From assembly GCA_001986395.2 (NCBI GenBank), contig MQVO02000081.1, forward strand, positions 1 to 50,178: DNA of 50,178 nucleotides. The letters run 5' to 3'. The position numbers and the translations under genes are program-made. Source of the stretch: Irpex lacteus. Its lineage: Eukaryota > Basidiomycota > Agaricomycetes > Polyporales > Irpicaceae. Positions 39,557 to 50,178 of the stretch are shown here, in pieces. Numbering within the stretch: the first letter of the stretch is position 1; each line of letters begins with the position of its first letter. A model generated the notes under the pieces. It saw only the letters and a list, made by a program, of their open reading frames with translations, was not told where the DNA came from and ran no database searches.

Positions 39557-40042
39557 ATGCTCATCAAAGTCAAGGTGAGATAAGTCGCCCACTCCATGGC
39601 CACGCACGTTCTGATCACTTTCGTTTAGACACTCACAGGCAAAGAGGTATGAGGATCGGGCACATGGAACACGTTGAACTACTCCATCATTAATTGAATC
39701 TGACACCACAATTATTGCACGGTTCAGATCGAGCTTGATATCGACCTCGATGACAAGGTGTGTCTCAATCCTTCCGAATGTCTACTCAGCTTGCTCACTT
39801 TCTCCACGCTTCGGTAGATTACGCGTATCAAAGAGAAAGTCGAGGAGCAATCTGGTGTTCCTCCACCGCAGCAAAGATTGATTTTCGGAGGACGGCAAAT
39901 GTGTGTTCTTTCGGGCTCTGTACTAATAATAATACGTATTGACCGCATCGTTCTTAGGCAAGATGAGAAGACTGCTCGCGATTTCGGTATCACTCCAGGT
40001 GCCGTACTACATCTGGTCCTGGCTTTGCGTGGCGGTCACTAG
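39557..40042 (+). CDS. RUB1: NEDD8/Rub1 ubiquitin-like modifier
   Basis: Five exons, 39557-39574, 39629-39646, 39728-39757, 39818-39900 and 39958-40042, give 77 aa. It is conjugated to cullins and activates SCF-type ubiquitin ligases. The spliced start MLIKVKTLTGKE, then [40 protein letters not shown] and the end [12 protein letters not shown] identify NEDD8 rather than ubiquitin: the residue before LRGG is Ala, where ubiquitin has Arg. The mature protein must end at Gly-Gly, so a single C-terminal His has to be removed. Exons 1 and 2 are 18 nt each (six codons), and exon 3 is 30 nt. Introns run 54-81 nt. Confidence 0.95.
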
Positions 40043-40282
40043 CCTTCGTCCAAGCAATATCATTCTCCCGTCTTTCAAGAGATACCAGATAGACAAGGAG
40101 TGCTTGCAGATCGAATCGATGTAGATCATATCCACCGTGCGTTGTTAGATATACGATGTTTGTGTATCCTGTATTATCTTGAACTATTCACTTGGGCTGT
40201 CAATCACAGAAGCCACAGAATCACTCAAACGCTTACGATACTACGTCCCGAGGCATGCACTATGCTATTGAGAACTTGGTGC

Positions 40283-41398
40283 TTACAAGCCACCCACTAC
40301 ATCCGCCCCGGGTAACAGCCACCTGAAGGTAATGCTTACCCGGATTGAACGCATCACCCAACGCCCCATCTCAGAGTCGACGCTCTTTCTCACCCAATCT
40401 TCCCTTCGACCATCGATGCCGTGCGTCCACCCGTAGCGAGCTTCATCCGACATTACATAGACGCTCCCATGCGGCAGAAACACATCCCACGCACGAGAGG
40501 TGTTGCATAGGCGATGATCATGGTTCGACTCTTCGGTCACACTATCCGGCCTGACCTTTGTGAATCGCATTACGCATCCGCTCCCGAGGCTAACCCCAAT
40601 TATACCATCGCCAAAGCGATCCAGCAGATCTACATGTGGTGTGATACCTTCTCCTGGTTTATAGAGGTTGATAATGACCTGCCGCGCCTGTGCTGGTGTG
40701 CCGGGGAGCGGGAAAAGCAGCTCGTGCGTGGCGTTCGGTAGAATAGCCTGTAGGCTAACGGACAATATATCGAGTAAGTCCTTGAGGAACTGTGGTATGC
40801 CAGAGTTCGTGGATGGTAGTGAGGGTGAAGCTTGTGCGATGAGTGAAGCATTGCAGTCAATCACCGAACATCTCGAGAATAAGATGGTATCTAGAAGGTG
40901 CCACATACCACTCGAGCTTTCCATCACTACTCGCTCAAAGAGCATGATTTGGTCAACTCCTTCCGCTTGAAAGTATGTATCCAAGCATTTCTGCAGAAGA
41001 TCTTCGGCAAGTTCGTCCGGAAGCAACGTAAAGGGATCGAAGTACAAGCCAGGAATTGGTGGCACAGTTCGTTGCGCAGGCTTGAGACCTACGGGTGCTG
41101 GAGGCTCGGCCAGCGAGGCGGTCAAGGGAGAACGGCCCGACTCGTGGAAGAAATCCTCATGCGGTGATTCCATAGGCTCATCAAAGAGCGAGTCTGTGTC
41201 AGACTCTTCAGTGCTATGGTCAAGCATGCTTTGCTGAGGGGTTTCCTGAGGATATCCTAATTGCTTCAGTACTGATGTATCCGTAACTATCTCCAGTCTT
41301 CGCGTCTCAGAGTGTGACATGAGCTGGACATGCTGGGGGTCCATGGCTAAACGTAGTGAAGGACTCAAAGTAGGCGACATCAGGTCGATACCCAACAT
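40283..41398 (-). CDS. AlkB-like 2-oxoglutarate/Fe(II) dioxygenase
   Basis: Likely exons 40909-41398 and 40283-40830 (minus order) give 345 aa after removing a 78-nt interval (40831-40908) that has GTATGT at its start and CACAAG at its end; the frame also stays open if it is retained. The dioxygenase core is plain: INLYKPGEGITPHVDLLDRF with the HxD iron ligands, GIIGVSLGSGCVMRF, a VYVMSDEARYGWTHGID segment with the distal His, and the closing RSIRVSITFRWL with the 2-oxoglutarate-binding Arg. Family members demethylate nucleic acids or proteins; the ALKBH target here is unknown. The N-terminal 110 residues are acidic and disordered, ending before IPGLYFDPFTLLPDE. The first ATG in frame is 41398. 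Confidence 0.85.
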   Translation of the reverse strand: MLGIDLMSPTLSPSLRLAMDPQHVQLMSHSETRRLEIVTDTSVLKQLGYPQETPQQSMLDHSTEESDTDSLFDEPMESPHEDFFHESGRSPLTASLAEPPAPVGLKPAQRTVPPIPGLYFDPFTLLPDELAEDLLQKCLDTYFQAEGVDQIMLFERVVMESSSGMWHLLDTILFSRCSVIDCNASLIAQASPSLPSTNSGIPQFLKDLLDILSVSLQAILPNATHELLFPLPGTPAQARQVIINLYKPGEGITPHVDLLDRFGDGIIGVSLGSGCVMRFTKVRPDSVTEESNHDHRLCNTSRAWDVFLPHGSVYVMSDEARYGWTHGIDGRREDWVRKSVDSEMGRWVMRSIRVSITFRWLLPGADVVGGL

Positions 41399-41751
41399 CC
41401 CACGTGGCAAGTGTACTTAAGTGACATCGGCGGCACTACTCCCTTGACAGCTCCGTAAACACAAAGTGGTTAAATCAAGGACACCTTGGCTATGTTGAGA
41501 TGGCTCACGAGCAGACTCAGAATCACGTCAGGCAAGCCAGTTTTTTGATGTCGGAGTAACGGAGGAATTTCCCAAGAAGGCAGAGGTGTATACCATTACT
41601 CCTTGATCTAATACTGGAGCCAACTTTCCAAACAATCATCAATATTCCACTAGCACCCAAGATACGTCGCGGTATAGAGCACATAAACATTTATCCATTG
41701 AATCAGGACCTATGATCTGCGATGATACTTATTACTAATGAGTTTACTATA
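41399..41751. other. Intergenic, AlkB-like promoter and CFT2 3' side
   Basis: 353 bp between two minus-strand genes. No feature is recognised. Confidence 0.4.
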
Positions 41752-44700
41752 TCATGCTGCAACTACAGCGTGCAGCCCATACACCTCCCTCCTCACAACA
41801 TAATACACATCTGACACAGGCCCCTCCAGCTCAACCTTTCCCCTTGCGGTCTTTTTCACGGCAACACTATCCTCCAGCGTCTCAGGTGCTGCGCCTCTCC
41901 TACCTTTCGCCGCTGCACCACATATCAGTACACCCTCGCCAATCAATTCAGCTTGCACGCCCACAGCTGCGAGTCGAGTTTTGAGGGCTGTGAGCTTGAG
42001 TTCACCGATGAGAGTGGATTGCGGGAGGGAGATTGTCGGGCGTGCGCCGAGCATCTTGCCACGTTTTTGTAAACTAGGCGAAGACGCAGATGAGGAGGCC
42101 TTCAAGGAAGCGGAGGTAATAGGCTCGAGAATAGGGATGGTGGACGTGGCGATAGACGCGATTCGGCCTGTGACATGGCCAACCTCGTTATCTTCGAACT
42201 ACGTTTGCAGAAGTTTAGTCTCAAAGGCGCGGAATAAATATTGGAGAGACGTACACGGGACATCTTGAGCGAAGCTAGCAGTTCGTCGCTTAGCGAGACC
42301 GAGAAGCTGTTTGTGTGTTGGCCGATCTGGATGCACTCTCCTTGCGCAGGGGCATAAATGTCTTTCGTCATTGCTCGGATGCCTGCACAGCTCTCCAAAA
42401 GGTGATCTGTAGCTGCGGCCGGTGCGTGCACAACAATCTGAATTTTGCGGTCAATTAGCTGCATATAGCAGCAAAATGTTGGGAAGACATATACCATTTT
42501 TCGAGGATTAACTTGAGCAACGATAGTTTTGACAGCACGACCATCGTTGAGACCTTCGAGGTCGACGAACAATAATCGGCATGCGAGCTGAACTTCCGCT
42601 ATTGTCGTAACGAATTTCGACGGAGGTTCTTGTGGAGTGTTCTATGCCAGCACCCAGCGTTAATAAGCGTCATACTGACAATTATCACATATCTCACCTT
42701 CAGCTCCTCCTCAGCCTTGACCTTCTTCATCTCCTTCATCTCCTCACTTTCACCCTCAACCTCGAGCGCCTTCCCTTTCCTCAACCACATCTCCACATCC
42801 AACAACTCCCCATACTCATCCATCCGTCTTTTCTTCTCCACATACGGAAACATCCTAAATCTCTGCGTCTGACCGTCGGCACTCTTAAAGAACGACGTCG
42901 CCTTCGACACGTTCCCCTTCAAGTAGATGTCGTACGAAAGCATTTGCTTTGCAACGCCGTCGTCCTCCAACGCAGAACTCCATGCGGCTTTACCACCGAC
43001 GCCTCCACCACGTTTTGTATCTCGACGCTTAGATTGAGGTTGAGGGGAGGAGTCTCCGTCGACGTTCATGTTATCCTCTCCAAGAGCACGCTCAACCTCG
43101 TTTTCGTCGTCGTCGTCATCATCAGAGTCTGAATCAGACTCGTCGTCTTCGGTGTCTGCCTCGTCAGCTTCAAGGATCCGTTGACGCCGTTCGTCGGCCG
43201 CTTTCTTAGCTGCTTGTTTCTCCTTCTTAGCACGCTCCTTGGCCAGGTACTCTTCGAGTTCTGCTCCCTGCAGCGCCTCCTTCGAATTCATCTATAGTTG
43301 ATGGTATTAATGTCTATCCTCACAATCGCATAGCAGCTGAACACACCTTGAGGTGCAAAACGCCGTCCATCATGACGTTGGTACCGATCTTGCCTCGATC
43401 CCATTTGTACTCTTCCCTCTGACGATTATCCCACTGCTCGAACAACTGCCGTCCTAGAGTCCCTTCTTCGCCTCTTCCGGTCAACAACACAACACTGTTT
43501 TCCTGCTGCGCAAAGTCTGCGAATACTGCTCGTGAGGCACCGTGTGAAAGGGACGCAGGGATGGCGAGGATTAGTTTTGGATCCCCAGAAGCATATCGCT
43601 GGGTAAGCGCCAGGGGGTTTGGGAAGATTTCAAGGAACCTGGGGTTGTAGGGCGCGCAGTAAGTAGCTCATCTCGAAACGTGCCTGAAGAAGAGAACTTA
43701 CGGAAACCTGAGCGCAAAGGCACCTAATGCCTCATCGTCGTTATCCTCGTCCCTCTTTCTCTTCTGCCCTCTACCACCCTTGTTTCCTCCGTCTTGACCA
43801 TCAGCTCCTACGTCCTCTTTGCTAATTGTCCCTCCCAGCCACTCCATCATACTTCGCACGAACGTCAACATCTCGTGCGCTGTTTTCGATAGAAGACAGA
43901 TCGGGTATCGGAGTCGAGAATATTTCCAATGTTGGTCGAGTAGAACGAGGAGCTCTAACACCCTACTGCTGGCATCGCATGGCATGAGAACGGAGTTTCT
44001 GCTACTTAATGTCGCACTGACACAATCTGTAGAGTAATAAAACCTTTAGCTCAAGCCGCTGTGATGCAATAAGAGGGGGGAATTGATACCGACCGAGCAA
44101 AGCAGCATCCCTGTCCTTTCTTCTTGCCGTGGTAACATTCGCTCGCTCAGCATCCGTAATCAACAAGTCCGGTCGCTGCAGTGTCTCGAACACGGTAGCG
44201 TTGCTGCCCTGACGCATTAACACCGTTCCGTCTAAATGACGTTCCCGCATGTGGTTCATGTCGACTGCGTACAGAATAGTGCCTGCTGTGGGGGAACGAA
44301 TCTTCCATATTGTGCCACCGAGTGTGTGTCCGGCGTTGAATGGGATGATGGTGAGACCTTGGCATTTACCTGAGACAAGTGAATCAATAGCTGGTAATCG
44401 ACCATGTATGATTTTATAGGTACCTTGTAAATGACATGGCTGCGAATAACGCAAGACTGTGATGGAGTCAAACGCCTCGTGTACTTCCTGTACTGTAGCC
44501 ACGTATTTCCTTTTCTCCTTCTTGCCAACACCTGATGACGGGGGAGTCACAGACTTTTCCTCGCCGTCCGGCTGTTCCATCTTGACATCACCTTCCTTGG
44601 CACCTTCATCCTCTTCAATATCGGGGCTGCCATGTTCGTGCTCCTCATCCGTTTCCGAGGATGAGGAGGAGGAAGGGTCGTCGTCGAACGCCTCTTGCTC

Positions 44701-45248
44701 ACGTACACCCTCGACGTCTTCTGTGCAAGCTACACGCGCCATAGCCTGCACGGGTAGTGTGGTATATGCTGGGGCCGTCAGACCCCAGCGAGCGTACGCA
44801 TAGGCGTATAGGCCAGAATGTGCGAGGTCTCCATGGGAAAGTAACACGAGGTCAATGGAGGGGGCGTTTCTGTGTACGGTAAAGATATCTCGGTCAGTCT
44901 GATATATTGAAACACACGGAGCAGAATATGGCACGCGATGCTTCGAGACCACGCAAATTGCGGCATGACATTGCGTAGTACTGGTTCTTGTTGCATAAAA
45001 CGAGTATACAGGAGAAGAGGAAAATATAGAATTAAATGAAATACACACTCTCGAAGGACACGACAGTATTCCTCCCATCCATGAGACACTTCCTTCCCCT
45101 CTGACCAATCTTCCTCCTTCGTTTCAGGACACCAGTCGGGCGAGCCGCAGTCCAGCAGTATACGTACATCGTCCACTTGCAGAAGATACGCGAGTGGGAC
45201 TGTCCTTGAGGAACGAGCTGCGCCTGACAGAGGTGTGAAAGTAATCAT
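41752..45248 (-). CDS. CFT2: Cleavage and polyadenylation factor subunit Cft2 (CPSF100)
   Basis: Nine exons, 45049-45248, 44424-44869, 44094-44369, 43702-44026, 43347-43638, 42698-43291, 42495-42641, 42255-42437 and 41752-42198 (minus order), give 969 aa with all phases closing. It is the catalytically inactive metallo-beta-lactamase/beta-CASP partner of CPSF73 in pre-mRNA 3' processing. Visible: MITFTPLSGAARSS, LLQVDDVRILLDCGSPDW, LVLLSHGDLAHSGLYAYAYA (the degenerate HxHxDH loop), PFNAGHTLGGTIWKI, VDMNHMRERHLDGTV, then PKLILAIPASLSHGASRAVF and EYKWDRGKIGTN. Two acidic low-complexity inserts lie at about 44580-44700 and 43060-43160. The C-terminal domain has FVDLEGLNDGRAVKTIVAQV. Intron 1 is long for this locus (179 nt); the others are 54-67 nt. 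Confidence 0.94.
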
Positions 45249-45573
45249 AGCGGCTTCTGGTCTTCAGGAATTAGAGAGTTGTTGGCTTTCAGTTGGTGAA
45301 TGGTGTTGCAGGCCGCTGCTCGGTGCAAGTTGGATTGTTCAAGTATTCATTCAACTACCGACACTCGCAGCAGAATCGGTAAAGAAGGTGGGCAAAGCGA
45401 GTGGTATTAGAGACTACCACTAGCAGTGGTGGCTGTAAAGAGTCAAGTACTTAGACGCTGAGAAGAATCACATCCTCGTCCGGCAGGCGCGAATTCTGGC
45501 ATGGTTGGCATACGCAGCTTGAAACATTTTGATTACAGGTACATCTCTGGTTTATTTAGTACATACTTTCGAC
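45249..45573. other. Intergenic, CFT2 promoter and GLN4 3' side
   Basis: 325 bp between two minus-strand genes. No feature is recognised. Confidence 0.4.
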
Positions 45574-48344
45574 TCAAGCTGCTTTACCGGAATCTTCCTT
45601 CAGACTGACAATGCGGTTGAGTACCAAGTAATCGCCTTCTTTCCTCCCAGCCACCGCACCAGCCGGCTCGTTCAGAGTGGCCAACTTTGAATCCTTGTCT
45701 ACAGCAAAGTATGCCACTCGCAATCCCTGGAATCGAATAACTTCCTTGCCGACGAGTTGTTCGCTCGTCGCTTTAGGAGTGTCGTCTGCAGGATCACTGT
45801 GTCCTGTGTTCTGTTCAGACGATTTCAACGCCTCCTCCGTTCTCTGTTTACTCTCCGCCTTCGCCTCGTCGTACGACCGCTTCGCCAACGACCAGAATCC
45901 GGTCTCGACCAAAGCATCCTTGACGATTTCCAGACTATCAGGGTTGATATCTGCCTTAAAGTCGGGCTGGGCGGCGGCAGGGTTTTCGCTCTTGAACAGC
46001 TGGTAAAAGATGCGTGTCTCGTCCACTTTGACGGGGCTACCCGAAGGCGCGTGCTCCGCAACCCACTGAATGAATGCCTTCGGCTTCTTCTTCGACGCTT
46101 CGCCTTCATTCTCCAGCCTGGCAATCAGCTCTGTGACCTCACCCGTCGCGGGATCAGTCTTGTACGACGTGCAGGTGATGGGGAATGGTGCTTGGAAGAG
46201 ACCAACTGTTTTGCCTGGAGCGAGGCGGAAGTAGTCCGGGGTGTCCTGCAGACGGAAATCATTGCGGTCGATATAAAGGGTACGAGTGAAAGGAATCTTA
46301 GACGTCCCGAGCTCAGGAACCTTTGGATGCAGAGGCTTCTCGATCTCGAGGAGGTAGTCTTCAGGGACGTTCTCGAGGGTGACTTTAAGGGGACGGAGAA
46401 CCATGAGAAGTCGTGGGGCTGTGTTCTCGAGATACTGCCTAACAGTCTGCTCGAAACGTACAGCCTGGATATTTGACGCAGCTGTGGAGACGCCGAGTGA
46501 ACTGACAAAGGACAGGATGGCACCGGGAGGGACACCACGCCTTCGTAGAGCAATGAGGGTGTACAAACGGGGATCGTCCCAGCCATTGACATGGCCTTCC
46601 TTGACGAGCTGCAAGATCTTGCGTTTCGACATGATGGTTCCAGTGACATTGAGACGACCGTACTCAGATTGACGTGGCTTGTAGACTTCAAGTGCGTCGC
46701 AGAGCCATTCGTAGGATTCTCGGGAGGCGATGAACTCTGTTGTACATAGCGAATGTCTTCAGAGTTCGTGAGCACTTGTGAATAAATAAAGACGAAGGAA
46801 CTCACGAGATGTTTTCGAAGCTATCGACCAAACAATGAGTAAAGTCGTATGTTGGGTAGATCCTCCACTGTCGTGGGTGCGGTGATGTGGCGCATTCAAC
46901 ACGCGATACGCAACAAGATCCCACATCATAGTGTTTCCAGACTCAAGATCCTGCTTCATGCGGAGAATAGCTTCTCCAGGTTTATAGCTGCCGTTCTTCA
47001 TCTTTTCAAATTCCTCAAGGGACTCTGCAATCGGTCGTGAGCGGTGTGCGCAAGCCTTCCTCGGTCCTCGTTCGTCGCCTCCCCTATTCGCGTAGATCTC
47101 CTCGCCTGGTGATAGTTAGTTAAGAGATTCTGTGCTGATGGAGGCAACATACTCACCAGTACAGTGACACACATATGCTTTATCCCGCCGAATTGCCTCG
47201 ACAGCGAGCTCGTAAAGCTGCTGGAAATAATCGCTTGAATAAGTAATCTTCCATGGCTCGAATCCAAGCACCGGACGGTCTCCAAGATACTCTCAAAGTA
47301 CTGAGCTTCCTCCGCCTCCGGGTTCGTGTCGTCATATCGCAAATAGCACTTTCCACCGTGGTACGCAGCATAGCCAAAGTTGACGAAGATAGCTTTGGAG
47401 TGTCCAATGTGGAGGTACCCGTTGGGCTCGGGAGGGAATCGAGTATATACTTTGCCCCCGGTAGCAGCTAAATGTTTCTCTATAAGATGAGGATGGAGCT
47501 GGGGGTTGCCGCCGGGTTTGTGTAGACGACCAAGGAAGCCTTCGGTGAAGACTGACTTTGAAGACGATGCAGCGGGATTGGCGGTCTCAGACGTCTTGGT
47601 GGCAGGCTCCTTCTTAGGTTCCTATACATATGTTGGCAATGAGAGTCACTCGATGAATTACACGTTCATACCTTGCCCTTGGGTTTCGCGGTCTCCTTCG
47701 CTCCAAACTTCTCGACAAACGCGGCTTCTACAGCGTTCTTGAGTTCCAGTGGGTTCGCCCATCGAAGATCGGTGCCCTTCAAAGAGCCAATAGCAGCGCC
47801 CAGGTTTGCCCAGCCCACGACAGTGCTTGAAGCAACGTAATCCTTCACCTGACTTGCCAGTTCGGCAGGGGTGATGCTAAATCCTGCGCACGATGAGTGT
47901 TTTGCATCTTGTTAGATCGTGCAGAACTGACCGACTCCAGTTTGCTTATCAAAGTCTACCTGATCTACTGGGACAGTATGGGTTTCAAGATACTTCACGG
48001 CAGCTGTGTGTAAGTGTGAGGATGGTTATACGTCTTTGCGAGTTCTACTCACCTGATACCTGGTCCGTGCTCTTCAATCGGCCGTCTAATATGGCATCCA
48101 CGGCGTACCCACGCTCTGCATCTCCAAGTTTCGAGCTCTGAACAGCCACTGCAGCCAAAAGCACGCTTGTCTTTTCATCGAGGTCCTTGCCTGCCAATTG
48201 CTTCTTCTCGATGATGTCTTTGAGAGTCGCAGCACTCTTCGGGCTCTTAGCCGCCTCTGCTGCCTTGGACTGGGTGAGGCCGATAGACTTGAATAGTTCG
48301 ATCAGCTCCGCTGTTTCTGCAGAAGGGGCAGCCTTTGGTGCCAT
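45574..48344 (-). CDS. GLN4: Glutaminyl-tRNA synthetase, with two single-base frame breaks
   Basis: Class I synthetase that charges tRNA-Gln in the cytosol. Exons 48053-48344, 47932-48003, 47672-47883, 47157-47621, 46806-47105 and 45574-46756 (minus order). The N-terminal 200 residues form the eukaryotic non-catalytic extension ([20 protein letters not shown]). The HIGH motif is in [17 protein letters not shown], followed by [19 protein letters not shown]; the KMSKS equivalent is in [13 protein letters not shown]; the C-terminal anticodon-binding region runs to the stop. Two exons are each one base short: near 47270, where VR and [15 protein letters not shown] are out of frame by one base, and near 46868, between APHHRTHD and [12 protein letters not shown]. 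With both bases counted the product would be about 841 aa, a normal length. See findings. Confidence 0.92.
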
Positions 48345-49474
48345 GCCGCGCGGTTAGGTCGTGGTGGTCGAGTGACTGGTTGTGATATGGATATTCTTTA
48401 TTTACTGCCCTTCCCTGACTCGCCGGCGCTGTGGCATCGATATCTTCAAAATCCATATCTCGGGACAAACAAGGATCAACAACTTGTTCCACGAATAGGC
48501 CGAGAATAGCAGGACTTCAAGATTGCACACACTTATTCCACTTACGAGAAACCAACGCGATTTCACTTATGACGCCGTGCAACATATACTGCCAGACGTA
48601 GATGGAATCCAAAAGGAGCGCTGGGGATACTATATACACTACGATCTCTAGGGCAGCTACGCAGCTTATGCTAGCATGACGGATCCGGAGCTGCTATGCT
48701 GTCATAAAACCACCGTTATCCCCACCATAGCTACCTACTGCACAGCAATCTTCCGCAGAAATGCCTCACACTCATGGTCTTCCAAGCGTATGCATCGCCG
48801 GACCCTTTAGATCCTTGTCCTAGAGGAGCAGGAGTTCATCCGTATAGTATGGGTGGTTGATACACGAGAGGAGATGCGTAACGTACCGGAACAGCACCCA
48901 AGACGATCGTCCTAGGATGCAAACGCCACAGGGTATCACTCACAGAGGCCGCCGCTGAAGCACTGATTGGGCGGTATTATGGAGGTGATCACTGTTGAAG
49001 CCGCGATATGATGTGCGCTGTAGCACTCGGAAACCTGTTGCTGAAGATGAGTAAAATACTAGTATCGTATGAGAGCCGTCAATTGCAACACACGAGACCT
49101 GGCTCTAACGAGATACCACTGCTTTCTTGACCACGTCAGTTCCCGGACTGCGGGCGGCGGCTGTGGTGGCGATGTCAACACATCGACCACGTATACTGGC
49201 TGCGTACCACGATGTGTATGTGGATACTACAGCTACGCTTTATGTGCATAGATCAGCTGAATTTCGAGGGCGAAAAATATATAAAAGGAGGAGGGTGGAA
49301 GGAGAAGGCGAGGCAGTGACTACACCCGGCATCAGAGCGCTTGTATCGGAGTCTGAAAGTTCGAACGACGCCTTGCCTCACGCTCCTCGAAACGAAAGTC
49401 TACCACTCGACACCGCACTCAACGACCTCCTCGACGTTTTATCTGTCCTTACTCCCCACGACAACTTAGTCACA
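48345..49474. other. Divergent intergenic region between GLN4 and ARF1
   Basis: 1.13 kb with promoters of both genes. A TATA-like box for ARF1 is noted separately. No convincing coding exon is seen; the ORFs here lack family resemblance. Confidence 0.45.
49274..49287 (+). promoter_or_regulatory. TATA-like box upstream of ARF1
   Basis: The word AAATATATAAAAGG lies about 190 bp upstream of the ARF1 ATG. Its sequence is a near-ideal TATA box, and the spacing allows a 5' UTR of about 150 nt. Confidence 0.5.

Positions 49475-50178
<704 letters not shown>

Noticed and set aside
42630..43132. Plus-strand ORFs of up to 166 aa inside CFT2
   Set aside because: They are antisense to the acidic, GA-rich CFT2 exon, which creates stop-free Leu/Ser/His-rich reverse frames.
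45677..46476. 239-aa plus-strand ORF in GLN4
   Set aside because: Antisense of the long last GlnRS exon; high GC codon use leaves the reverse frame open by chance.

Overview
This window reads as nuclear DNA of a mushroom-forming basidiomycete (Agaricomycetes-like). The evidence is: genes split by many 48-75 nt GT-AG introns, gene density of about one per 2 kb on both strands, and family content typical of these fungi (a Tnp2-type transposase, a CPAF-like S41 peptidase with 15 exons, a DUF6593-like protein, PaaI-type thioesterases in multiple copies). The species cannot be named from the sequence. I find 23 protein genes. Exon-intron models were built by hand from splice sites, reading phase and protein-family continuity; except for SMC5 (partly resolved) the models are phase-consistent unless a frame break is stated.

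Layout. 1-4368 (+): 3' part of a Boi-type SAM/PH polarity protein with a C-terminal CH-like domain. 4750-7498 (+): TTC27/Emw1 TPR protein. 7774-8518 (-): small DUF6593-like protein. 9163-9604 (-) and 9849-11027 (+): EMC6 and aspartate-semialdehyde dehydrogenase, divergent. 11265-14161 (-): secreted S41-family peptidase. About 14770-21522: a DNA transposon with three genes (small CxxC/coiled-coil protein, Tnp2 transposase, coiled-coil protein), its ends marked by TTAGTG/CACTAA repeats; it sits between the peptidase promoter and the exosome gene RRP43 (21947-23073, +). 23291-27985 (-): SMC5. 28395-29169 (+): ITPase. 29211-35623: four PaaI-type thioesterase paralogs on the minus strand, with a Ran1/Ksp1-like kinase (30547-31887, +) between the first and second. 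36074-38041 (-): MFS sugar transporter. 39557-40042 (+): NEDD8/Rub1. 40283-41398 (-): AlkB-like dioxygenase. 41752-45248 (-): Cft2/CPSF100. 45574-48344 (-): glutaminyl-tRNA synthetase. 49475-50178 (+): ARF1, cut by the window end.

Most of the host genes are unrelated housekeeping functions (translation, RNA 3'-end processing, RNA decay, nucleotide clean-up, chromosome maintenance, vesicle traffic, neddylation), so no operon-like logic is expected. The parts that stand out are the thioesterase cluster, in which all four copies share the same exon plan but two have lost the catalytic HGG motif; the three-gene Tnp2 element; several microexons (7, 11, 11, 12 and 18 nt); and single-base frame breaks confined to three genes (Boi, GlnRS, ARF1), which look more like consensus errors than decay.
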